Positions 8,505 through 15,308 of a DNA stretch of 28,994 nt are shown here, in pieces. The DNA comes from Propionibacterium sp. (lineage in GTDB: Bacteria > Actinomycetota > Actinomycetes > Propionibacteriales > Propionibacteriaceae). How positions within the stretch are numbered: position 1 is the first letter of the stretch; each line of letters begins with the position of its first letter. The DNA lies in the NCBI GenBank assembly GCA_022837595.1, contig JALHFX010000022.1:1-28994 (forward strand), given 5' to 3'. Under the pieces are notes generated by a model, which saw nothing but the letters and a program-made list of their open reading frames with translations, was not told where the DNA came from and ran no database searches. Made by a program: the position numbers and the translations under genes.

Positions 8505-8636
8505 GCAGCGGCTACCGGTTTGTACTGCGGTCTTTCCAGCGGCTACCGATAGTTGCAGCGGCTACCGGAAATTCGGTAGCCGCTGCAACTATCGGTAGCC
8601 GCTGTTACCGGACCGGAGCTGTTCGGTAGCTGCTGT
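8505..8636. repeat. 132-bp nested palindromic element built from a 13-bp unit
   Basis: The centre is a perfect 31-bp inverted repeat: left arm 8537-8567, six-base loop 8568-8573, right arm 8574-8604. The unit GCAGCGGCTACCG occurs in one orientation at 8505 and 8555 (and without its first base at 8537), and inverted at 8574, 8593 and 8624. Spacing is symmetric: 31 then 19 bases on the left, 19 then 31 on the right, all about one centre near 8570.5. The outermost pair (8505-8517 and 8624-8636) differs at one position. A related unit, GCTGCCGCTACCG, lies outside at 8486-8498. It occupies most of the 308-bp gap between dtd and the next gene. No T-run flanks it. It may be a non-autonomous mobile or REP-like unit, or a structured RNA; see findings. 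Confidence 0.85.
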
Positions 8637-8714
8637 TGCGTCCTCGCAACCGCGGTGCGGCCGTGAGTCGACGTGCTGAGGACGGTCGGCTGAAACGGAT
8701 TGGCCTGCGCGGCC

Positions 8715-8720
8715 TAAGCT
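8715..8720 (+). promoter_or_regulatory. Probable -10 element for the small membrane protein
   Basis: TAAGCT matches TANNNT and ends six bases before the ATG at 8727, where no Shine-Dalgarno sequence exists. This predicts a leaderless transcript for the small ORF, probably continuing into the nitrobindin-like gene and ygfZ. No convincing -35 hexamer is seen. Confidence 0.4.
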
Positions 8721-8726
8721 TACTGA

Positions 8727-8840
8727 ATGGCCGTGCTCACCGTGATCGTCTTGGTCGTCGTCACCGCACTGGTAGGGCTGGGCGCACTGCTCGGCTTGTG
8801 GCAGGTGCTGTGGGCTGTTCGCCGTGGATTAGAAGCATAG
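8727..8840 (+). CDS. Small single-pass membrane protein, 37 aa
   Basis: The ATG at 8727 opens a 37-codon frame ending in TAG at 8838-8840. The product is almost entirely one hydrophobic segment (from MAVLTVIVLVVV to LLGLWQVLWA) followed by a short positively charged end, VRRGLEA. This is a plausible single transmembrane helix with the C-terminus inside. The gene stops 12 bases before the nitrobindin-like start, so the two are likely co-transcribed. The TANNNT element six bases upstream supports expression as a leaderless mRNA. No family is recognised and no function can be assigned. Confidence 0.6.
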   Translation: MAVLTVIVLVVVTALVGLGALLGLWQVLWAVRRGLEA

Positions 8841-8852
8841 ACAGGAGCAGAC

Positions 8853-9350
8853 GTGGCCTTTGAACTTGACCCAGATCTCAATCAGGCGCTGCTGCCGTTG
8901 GCGTGGATAATCGGCACCTGGCAGGGTAACGGACACGGTAGTTGGCCCGGCATAGGTGATTTCGAGTTCGGTCAGCAAATCGATTTCGCGACCAATGGTG
9001 GACCATACCTGCACTATCTCTCACAGACATGGACGCTGGACGCAGCAGGCCAGCCCGATTCGTCGTTGACCATGGAGAGCGGATTCTGGCGTCCGGGTGA
9101 AGGGGGCGATTTGGAGGTCGTGCTGAGCGATCCGGAGGGCTGGGCGGAGGTCTGGGCCGGTACCGTGCAGGGTGCCAAGATCGAGCTGACCACCGATGTC
9201 GTGGCACGCACGACAACATCGGCATTGACCTACACAGGCGGGCACCGGCTCTATGGCAACGTCGAAGGCGATCTGCTGTGGACCTTCGATCGCGCCACGA
9301 GCGATGTCGAATTACAACCGTATATGTGGGCGAGGCTGGCCCGGGCATGA
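8853..9350 (+). CDS. Ferric nitrobindin-like beta-barrel protein lacking the haem-ligand His
   Basis: A 165-aa protein of the nitrobindin / UPF0678 family (DUF1794), a 10-stranded lipocalin-like barrel related to fatty-acid-binding proteins. The signature GxWxGxG is present as GTWQGNG at residues 21-27. True nitrobindins bind ferric haem through a His near the C-terminus, in a context like LQxHL, and isomerise peroxynitrite. Here the aligned position reads LQPYMWARL, with Tyr157 (codon TAT) in place of His. It is therefore best called nitrobindin-like, and haem binding is doubtful. The GTG start at 8853 has AGGAG with five bases of spacing. The stop overlaps the ygfZ ATG (ATGA). A similar pairing near mshD is known to me in mycobacteria (the Rv0813c region). 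Confidence 0.85.
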   Translation: MAFELDPDLNQALLPLAWIIGTWQGNGHGSWPGIGDFEFGQQIDFATNGGPYLHYLSQTWTLDAAGQPDSSLTMESGFWRPGEGGDLEVVLSDPEGWAEVWAGTVQGAKIELTTDVVARTTTSALTYTGGHRLYGNVEGDLLWTFDRATSDVELQPYMWARLARA

Positions 9351-10294
9351 GCCGTATTGATCTGGCTGACGGGCCCGATGTCGGCATGGCGTGGCATTTC
9401 GGGCGGCCGCTCGCCGAGCAGCGGTCAATGGACGAGGGTAGCGCCGCCGTCGAGCTGGCGAGCCGCGAAGTCTTCACAATATCCGGCGACCAACGGCTCA
9501 GGTGGCTGCATACGCTGACCACCCAGGCGCTCGACTCGTTGTTACCGGGAGAAGGCGCCGATGCTCTGGTGCTGTCACCAACAGGCCAGATCACTCACGG
9601 GTTCGGGTTGGTGGACGATGGAGCGGTGGCCTGGTGCTGGAGTGAGCCCGGTGACCGTGAGCCGCTCCTGGCCTGGTTGGAATCGATGAAGTTCTGGACT
9701 CCGGTGGAGATCGAAGCGCGCGACGATCTGCACCTTTGGTGGCTGGGCCGCGAGGTCTCGTTGCCGACCGCAGCCGTGGTGCAGCGTCCCGGAGCTATCG
9801 CGGGCGGCTCTTGGGCTATCTTGCCTGCGCGAAGCGGGATATCTGAGCCCACCCTTGCAGCCGTCAACGAGGTGGGCCAGTGGGCGTACGAGGCCATCAG
9901 AATCGCCGAGGGAGTGCCGCGGATAGGCTTGGATACCGATGCCAAGACTCTCCCGAATGAACTGGGCCTCTTCGGGACTGCGCTCGACAAGGGGTGCTAC
10001 CCCGGCCAGGAGACCGTCGCGCGTGTGCAGACTCTTGGTCGTCCGCCGCGCCGATTGGTTCGGTTACTCTTTGACGGCGACCTGCCATCGCCGGGTGCAA
10101 CGATCAGCTTGAACGATCGCGTCATCGGACGCGTCGGCACCCTCGCCCAACATTATGAACTCGGGCCGGTCGGGTTGGGACTGGTCAAGCGGTCAACTCC
10201 GGTTGATGCCACCTTGGTCGTCGAGGGAATTGCGGCGGCACAAGAGGCGCTGGTCGATCCCGAGGTTGGGGAGCATTTCCGTCCGAAGCTTTGA
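9347..10294 (+). CDS. ygfZ: Folate-binding protein YgfZ (iron-sulfur cluster assembly/repair)
   Basis: GcvT-like tetrahydrofolate-binding protein that supports maintenance of certain Fe-S enzymes. The family signature KGCYPGQE is present, with its conserved Cys at residue 217, followed by TVARVQTLGRPPRRLVRL. The ATG at 9347 gives 315 aa and overlaps the upstream stop in ATGA. An upstream in-frame ATG at 9278 lies inside the preceding gene and would add an atypical basic extension, so it is not used. The gene converges with typA, leaving 22 bases between the stop codons. Fe-S support is relevant to the NarG/NarH clusters encoded later in the window, though that link is only circumstantial. Confidence 0.9.
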   Translation: MSRIDLADGPDVGMAWHFGRPLAEQRSMDEGSAAVELASREVFTISGDQRLRWLHTLTTQALDSLLPGEGADALVLSPTGQITHGFGLVDDGAVAWCWSEPGDREPLLAWLESMKFWTPVEIEARDDLHLWWLGREVSLPTAAVVQRPGAIAGGSWAILPARSGISEPTLAAVNEVGQWAYEAIRIAEGVPRIGLDTDAKTLPNELGLFGTALDKGCYPGQETVARVQTLGRPPRRLVRLLFDGDLPSPGATISLNDRVIGRVGTLAQHYELGPVGLGLVKRSTPVDATLVVEGIAAAQEALVDPEVGEHFRPKL

Positions 10295-10316
10295 CGGCCG
10301 CGGGCTGTCCGAGAGA

Positions 10317-12191
10317 TCAGCCCATGGCTGCGGTCTTCGCGCGGTTACGGGTCTTGGCCCGGCGGTTGGCCGACAGCTCCACCTTGCGGACGCGAACCGC
10401 GGCGGGGGTGACTTCAAGGCATTCATCGTGGGCGCAGTACTCCAGCGATTGCTCCAGGCTCATCTTTACCGGAGGAATCAGGCGTTCCAACTCATCGCTG
10501 GTAGAGGCGCGCACGTTGGTGAGATGCTTCTCCTTGGTCGGGTTGACGTCCATGTCATCGGGACGAGAATTCTCCCCGACCACCATGCCCTCATAGGTCG
10601 GATCCCCGGGGGAGACGAACAAGGTGCCGCGCTCTTGCAGGTTGAACAGCGCGTAACTCGATACGGTGCCCATCCGGTCGGCGACCATTGAGCCGGTCGG
10701 ACGAATGCGCATCGCGCCGACCCAGGGGATATATCCCTCGAAGACGTGATTCATGATGCCGGTACCGCGGGTTCCGGTGAGGAATTCGGTACGGAAACCT
10801 AGCAGCCCACGCGAAGGCACGATGTATTCCATCCGCACCCAACCCGAACCGTGATTGGTCATCTGCTCCAGCATGCCCTTGCGGGTCCCCATCAATTCGG
10901 TTACGGCACCCAAATACTCTTCGGGAACATCCACCGTAAGACGTTCGGTCGGTTCATGAACCTTGCCGTCGATCTCCCGAGTGACGACCTCGGGCTTACC
11001 GACGGTCAATTCGAAGCCTTCTCGGCGCATCATTTCAACCAGGATGGCCAGTTGCAGTTCGCCGCGGCCTTGCACTTCCCAGGTGTCGGGGCGTTCTGTC
11101 GGCAGCACCCTGATCGACACATTGCCGACCAGTTCCTGATCGAGCCTGTTCTTCACCAGCCGGGCGGTGAGTAGTTTGCCGGATTTTCCCGCCAGCGGTG
11201 AGGTGTTGATTCCGATGGTCATCGAGATCGATGGCTCGTCCACCTGAATGAGCGGTAGCGGGCGCGGATCGTTCGGATCGGTGAGAGTCTCGCCGATATT
11301 GATCTCGGGAATACCTGCGATCGCGATGATGTCGCCGGGGCGAGCCTCGTCCACCGGAACCTGATCGAGCGCCTCGGTGATCAATAACTCGGACAGCTTC
11401 ATATTGGTGATCGAGCCATCACGACGGCACCACGCCACCATTTGACCGCGTTTCAGGGTGCCCTCAATGATCCGGCAGAGTGCCAGGCGGCCAAGATAGG
11501 GGGAGGAATCGAGGTTGGTGACATGAGCCTGTAACGGGGCTCCCTCGTGGTAGACGGGTGCCGGAATGAAGTCCCGGATGGTCTCGAAGAGTATCTCGAG
11601 GGTCTTGTCTGCGGGTTGTTCGCCGTCGGCCGGACGAGTCAGCGAGGCGCGGCCGGCCTTCGCCGAGGCATAGATAATCGGGAAGTCGAGCACGTCGGCC
11701 TCATCGTCCCCCAGCAGATCGAGAAAGAGATCGTAGGTCTCCTCGACCACTTCGGCGATCCGCGCGTCCGGGCGGTCGACCTTATTGATGACCAGGATGA
11801 TCGGCAGCTTTTTGATCAACGCCTTGCGCAACACGAACCGGGTCTGTGGCAGCGGGCCTTCTGAAGCGTCGACGAGTAGAACAACACCATCGACCATCTC
11901 GAGCGCGCGCTCGACTTCGCCGCCGAAATCTGCGTGACCAGGAGTATCAACGATGTTGATCACCAGCGACGAGCCGTCGTCGGCCATGGTGTGGTGTACA
12001 GCAGTGTTCTTGGCGAGGATCGTGATGCCTTTTTCGCGTTCGAGGTCCATCGAATCCATCACTCGCTTCTCGACCTCGGCGCCTTCCCGGAAGGCGCCGG
12101 ATTGCCAGAGCATGGCGTCAACGAGGGTGGTCTTGCCGTGGTCGACATGGGCGACGATGGCTACGTTGCGCAGATCTGAACGATTCGGCAT
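10317..12191 (-). CDS. typA: Ribosome-associated GTPase TypA/BipA
   Basis: EF-G-like translational GTPase that acts on the ribosome under stress and in assembly. The GTPase motifs are in order from the N-terminus: AHVDHGKTTL (P-loop), the ITI segment of switch I, DTPGHADFGGE (switch II), NKVDR, and a SAK-type motif (ASAKAG). The C-terminal BipA segment with SRGLLGFRTEFLTGTRGTGIMNHVF is diagnostic. The ATG at 12191 gives 624 aa with AGGAG four bases upstream; the ATG at 12221 has no ribosome-binding site and falls right after a terminator-like U-tract, so it is rejected. The leader contains a strong hairpin plus U-run (12222-12249), which may attenuate expression. Confidence 0.95.
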   Translation of the reverse strand: MPNRSDLRNVAIVAHVDHGKTTLVDAMLWQSGAFREGAEVEKRVMDSMDLEREKGITILAKNTAVHHTMADDGSSLVINIVDTPGHADFGGEVERALEMVDGVVLLVDASEGPLPQTRFVLRKALIKKLPIILVINKVDRPDARIAEVVEETYDLFLDLLGDDEADVLDFPIIYASAKAGRASLTRPADGEQPADKTLEILFETIRDFIPAPVYHEGAPLQAHVTNLDSSPYLGRLALCRIIEGTLKRGQMVAWCRRDGSITNMKLSELLITEALDQVPVDEARPGDIIAIAGIPEINIGETLTDPNDPRPLPLIQVDEPSISMTIGINTSPLAGKSGKLLTARLVKNRLDQELVGNVSIRVLPTERPDTWEVQGRGELQLAILVEMMRREGFELTVGKPEVVTREIDGKVHEPTERLTVDVPEEYLGAVTELMGTRKGMLEQMTNHGSGWVRMEYIVPSRGLLGFRTEFLTGTRGTGIMNHVFEGYIPWVGAMRIRPTGSMVADRMGTVSSYALFNLQERGTLFVSPGDPTYEGMVVGENSRPDDMDVNPTKEKHLTNVRASTSDELERLIPPVKMSLEQSLEYCAHDECLEVTPAAVRVRKVELSANRRAKTRNRAKTAAMG

Positions 12192-12222
12192 CAGGCTCCT
12201 GACAGCTACGGGGCGATACATG

Positions 12223-12249
12223 AAAAAACCGAACCCACCGGAGGTTCGG
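12223..12249 (-). terminator. Intrinsic-terminator-like hairpin in the typA leader
   Basis: Read on the minus strand, a 7-bp GC-rich stem CCGAACC / GGTTCGG (12243-12249 with 12229-12235) encloses a seven-base loop and is followed immediately by six T residues (12228-12223). This is the only strong rho-independent signature in the window. It lies about 30 bases upstream of the typA start codon, with no other minus-strand gene before it, so it should lie inside the typA transcript leader. Confidence 0.6.
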
Positions 12250-12281
12250 CAGCACCGCGCGTCGGCCAGTTTACGCCGATC

Positions 12282-12302
12282 TCGACAAAACTCGTTTGTC
12301 GA
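12282..12302. promoter_or_regulatory. Inverted repeat in the typA / oxidoreductase divergent region
   Basis: The arms TCGACAAA (12282-12289) and TTTGTCGA (12295-12302) are perfect complements separated by five bases, ACTCG. A minus-strand TTGACA, identical to the sigma-70 -35 consensus, lies at 12315-12320. At the usual spacing, the -10 position would fall inside this dyad, although the hexamer there is poor. The dyad is a candidate operator for typA, the divergent oxidoreductase gene, or both. Confidence 0.35.
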
Positions 12303-12357
12303 AGCTCACGTAGTTGTCAAATCATCAACCACCGACAACGCGCAGATGCCACCGCCG

Positions 12358-12363
12358 TATGCT
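12358..12363 (+). promoter_or_regulatory. Possible -10 element for the LLM-class oxidoreductase
   Basis: TATGCT fits TANNNT and ends eight bases before the ATG at 12372, with no Shine-Dalgarno sequence in between. This suggests a leaderless or nearly leaderless transcript starting at about 12370-12372, favouring the second ATG of the frame over the one at 12366. Confidence 0.3.
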
Positions 12364-12371
12364 CAATGACT

Positions 12372-13442
12372 ATGAAGGCTTTCGGTTTCCTCAGTTTCGG
12401 CCACTACGCACTTCCTGGTCAGAAGGGGCCCGATGCTCGCGCCGTTTTGCGTCAAGCATTGGAACTGGCCAAGTTTGCCGACCAACTCGGGGTCAATGGC
12501 GCGTACTTTCGCGTTCATCACTTCGCGGCGCAGGGCGCTGCACCCATGCCGCTACTCGGGGCCATCGCGGGTTCGACCGAGCATATCGAGGTGGGTACCG
12601 GGGTCATCGACATGCGCTACGAGAACCCGCTGCAGCTGGCGGAGGAAGCCGCCGCACTCGATCTGCTATCGGGTGGACGACTCGCTCTCGGCGTATCGCG
12701 GGGATCGCCCGAACCCGCGGCACAAGGTTGGAAGGCGTTCGGCTACTGGTCTGAGGCTGCGAACGGAGCCGACATGGCACGCAGCAAGTTCGAACGTCTG
12801 CTGGCAGCGGTCGAAGGGCAAGGCATGGCCACTGCGGCGTCGCTGGATGAGCAGTACCCCAGGATTTACCAGCCGGGCACCCTGCTACCAGTCTTCCCTC
12901 ATTCGCCGGAGCTACGTAAGCGCATCTGGTGGGGTGCGGGAAGCCGCAAGACCGCGGAGCAGGCCGCCCGCGACGGAGTGAACCTGATGAGCTCCACGCT
13001 GGTTACCGAGGCGGATGGCCGGTCACTGGCGGAGCTACAGGCCGACCAGATCGCCCGATACCGGGCAGCTTGGAAACAGGCCGGTCATGATTGGACGCCG
13101 CGGGTTTCGGTATCTCGTTCGATCTTCCCGCTGGTAACTGCCCGTGATCGCCAGCTTTTCGGGTTGCAGGCGACCTCTTCGGACGAAGTCGGCTATCTCG
13201 ATGACGGCGACGCCACCTTCGGACGCAGTTATGCTGCCGAGCCCGATCTTCTCATCGAGCAGCTGAAGGCGGATCCGGCCATCCAGGCAGCAGACACCTT
13301 GATGCTGACTGTCCCGAACACGCTCGGGGTGGAAGCGAACTTGGCGATTCTGCGCAATTTCGCGGACTATGTCGCGCCTGCGCTTGGTTGGATCCCGGCA
13401 ACTTCGGGCCCGGTCAAGGGGTATCCGATTAAAGACGGGTAG
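12372..13442 (+). CDS. LLM-class (luciferase-like) flavin-dependent oxidoreductase
   Basis: A 356-aa protein of the bacterial luciferase-like monooxygenase family, which uses reduced FMN or F420. Typical features are the N-terminal strand KAFGFLSFGHY, the FADQLGVNGAYFRVHHFA segment, the EVGTGVIDMRYENPLQLAEEAAALDLLSGGRLALGVSRGSP core, and a C-terminal helical part. The substrate is unknown. Two ATGs are available, at 12366 and 12372. The second is preferred because a TATGCT -10-like element places the likely transcription start there. The gene is divergent from typA and separated from telA by 39 bases; whether it is co-transcribed with telA is unclear, since telA has its own good ribosome-binding site. 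Confidence 0.85.
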   Translation: MKAFGFLSFGHYALPGQKGPDARAVLRQALELAKFADQLGVNGAYFRVHHFAAQGAAPMPLLGAIAGSTEHIEVGTGVIDMRYENPLQLAEEAAALDLLSGGRLALGVSRGSPEPAAQGWKAFGYWSEAANGADMARSKFERLLAAVEGQGMATAASLDEQYPRIYQPGTLLPVFPHSPELRKRIWWGAGSRKTAEQAARDGVNLMSSTLVTEADGRSLAELQADQIARYRAAWKQAGHDWTPRVSVSRSIFPLVTARDRQLFGLQATSSDEVGYLDDGDATFGRSYAAEPDLLIEQLKADPAIQAADTLMLTVPNTLGVEANLAILRNFADYVAPALGWIPATSGPVKGYPIKDG

Positions 13443-13481
13443 CCTCGATTGGAGAGTCAGCACCATCGGAGAGGAAGTCAG

Positions 13482-14747
13482 ATGAGTGACACCCCGGCGT
13501 ATCCGCAACCCCAGAATCCGCAGGCTGCGGTACAGCCGCTGACCCCGCCGCCATCGGCGGCCATACTGACACTGGAGGCCCCCGCGCCGCCGCCGGTCGT
13601 GTTGGCAACCCAGGCCCCGCAGTTGGCACCGCCTGTCACCGTCGAGCAGCAGCCGGTCCTCGATGCCAAGGTCAACCAGTTCATGAGCGCGATCATGACT
13701 GAACAGGCCAACAGTCCCCAGTTCACTGCTCAGGCGGATGCCGTACGCAGTATGGGAGACGCAGATATTCGGCGCGCCGCCGAGATGAGTAATAGGCTGC
13801 TCGACACACCGATCAAGGAGCTGAAATCCGGTGGGCTGAGCGACGTCTCGAAGGTCTCCGCCACCCTGATCGAGTTACGCAAGACTGTGGAAAGCCTTGA
13901 TCCGTCCGAGGTGACCAAACAGAAGAAGCTTCTCGGGTTCATCCCCCTCGGAGACAAAGTCCAGGACTACTTCCGCAAATATCAGTCGAGCCAGCAGCAC
14001 CTCAACGGGATCTTGCACGCGCTGCGTTCCGGTCAGGACGAGCTGACCAAGGACAATGTCAGCCTCAACATGGAGAAGCAGCAACTCTGGGACACCATGA
14101 GCAGGCTCAACCAGTACATCTATCTTGCTGAGCGCCTCGATACCCAGCTGTCGGCAGCCGTCGCTGAGATGCAGACCACCGATCCGTTGAAGGCTGATGC
14201 TCTCAATAAGGATGTGCTCTTCTACGTGCGTCAGAAGCATCAGGATCTGCTTACGCAGTTGGCTGTCTCGATCCAAGGTTATTTGGCCATTGACGTGATC
14301 ATCAAGAACAACATGGAGTTGATCAAAGGCGTCGACCGGGCGTCCACCACTACGGTTTCCGCGCTGCGGACCGCGGTCATCACAGCGCAGGCTCTGGGCA
14401 ACCAAAAGCTCGTGCTCGATCAGATCAGCGCCTTGAACACCACTACTTCGGGTCTCATCGAGCGCACCAGCGAGATGTTGAAGACGAATTCGGTCACGAT
14501 CCAAGAACAGGCCGCCAGCTCGACGATCTCGATCGAGTCTCTCCAGAAGGCGTTCGCAAACATCTACGAGACGATGGATTCGATCGACAGTTTCAAGATC
14601 GACGCCCTCAACACCATGAGCCAGACGATCGGGACATTGGAAACCGAGGTCACGAAGTCGCGGGCCTATCTTGAGCGCGCTCGTCAGTCCGGTGACCGGG
14701 CGGCGATCGCCAGCTCTTTATCGGTGCCCGACTTCAACGTGGGCTGA
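13482..14747 (+). CDS. telA: TelA / toxic anion resistance family protein
   Basis: A 421-aa mainly helical cytoplasmic protein of the TelA family (KlaA/YaaN/YceH type), named for tellurite resistance but widely linked to envelope and stress phenotypes. The N-terminal 60 or so residues are Pro/Ala/Gln-rich and disordered-looking. The remainder has the family's long alternating polar helices, with FIPLGDKVQDYFRKYQSSQQHLNGIL and later GYLAIDVIIKNNMELIKGVDRASTTTVSALRTAV, both typical. The ATG at 13482 follows GAGAGGA with good spacing; the frame's earlier ATG at 13449 adds 11 atypical residues and is not used. It is followed after 24 bases by a small partner gene. Confidence 0.9.
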   Translation: MSDTPAYPQPQNPQAAVQPLTPPPSAAILTLEAPAPPPVVLATQAPQLAPPVTVEQQPVLDAKVNQFMSAIMTEQANSPQFTAQADAVRSMGDADIRRAAEMSNRLLDTPIKELKSGGLSDVSKVSATLIELRKTVESLDPSEVTKQKKLLGFIPLGDKVQDYFRKYQSSQQHLNGILHALRSGQDELTKDNVSLNMEKQQLWDTMSRLNQYIYLAERLDTQLSAAVAEMQTTDPLKADALNKDVLFYVRQKHQDLLTQLAVSIQGYLAIDVIIKNNMELIKGVDRASTTTVSALRTAVITAQALGNQKLVLDQISALNTTTSGLIERTSEMLKTNSVTIQEQAASSTISIESLQKAFANIYETMDSIDSFKIDALNTMSQTIGTLETEVTKSRAYLERARQSGDRAAIASSLSVPDFNVG

Positions 14748-14771
14748 GCGTTCGCATTCCGAAAGAAGTAG

Positions 14772-15308
14772 ATGATGGGAATCTTCGGCTGGTTTCGGGG
14801 AGAGCAGAAACCTGCCGACCCCGAAGCTTTGGCACCCCGAGCTCCGACCTCAGAGGATATCGAGGCGGCACTCGTCAAGGCAGAACGAATGGTCATAGAC
14901 GGTCACGCGCCGACTCCGGTGCTCGCTCGGGTGCTACGCATCATCACCGTGGTGCGTGCAATCTTGCCGCGGCTGAGCAACCTGGGGCTCGAATCTCAGG
15001 ACGTCTATACGGTGGTTGCTACGGCCACGGATTATCTACCCGAATCGGTGGCCGCGTATTTGGCGTTACCGCGCGACTGGGCCGACACTCGTCCGGTTGC
15101 CAACGGAAAGTCATCTCTGCTCTTGCTCGTCGACCAACTTGACCTGCTCAGCTTGACCATTTCGCGTATGTATGACGCGACTAATCGGATGGACGCGGCT
15201 GCATTAGTCGCTCAAGGCGCTTTCCTTGATTCGAAGTTCGGTGGTCAGATGAAGCCGGCCCGACTGGACATGCCGATCTCAGCATCCAAGAATCCGTTGG
15301 ATCTTTGA
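14772..15308 (+). CDS. TelA-associated small protein, XpaC-like C-terminus
   Basis: A 178-aa protein immediately downstream of telA (24-base gap, with GAAAGAAG before the ATG), surely co-transcribed with it. It begins MMGIFGWFRGE with no signal peptide, followed by a helical body. The C-terminal half has a pattern, YLPESVAAYLALP and later QGAFLDSKF, that resembles the end of XpaC-type proteins (5-bromo-4-chloroindolyl phosphate hydrolysis family), which accompany TelA homologues in Bacillus. That resemblance is from memory and should be tested by a profile search. No catalytic residues are recognised; a scaffold or partner role for TelA is inference. Confidence 0.65.
   Translation: MMGIFGWFRGEQKPADPEALAPRAPTSEDIEAALVKAERMVIDGHAPTPVLARVLRIITVVRAILPRLSNLGLESQDVYTVVATATDYLPESVAAYLALPRDWADTRPVANGKSSLLLLVDQLDLLSLTISRMYDATNRMDAAALVAQGAFLDSKFGGQMKPARLDMPISASKNPLDL

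Noticed and set aside
8505..8636. CRISPR-like repeats
   Set aside because: The 13-bp units are too short, occur in both orientations about one centre, and have no regular unique spacers or cas genes nearby; it is a palindrome.
8444..8863. Two plus-strand ORFs (8444-8629 and 8636-8863) in the dtd/nitrobindin gap
   Set aside because: The first runs through the palindromic element and the second is an Arg-rich frame overlapping the credible 37-aa membrane protein; neither has a ribosome-binding site or a recognisable product.
13875..14504. 209-aa minus-strand ORF inside telA
   Set aside because: It is an antisense shadow of a gene with clear family motifs and has no resemblance to a known protein.
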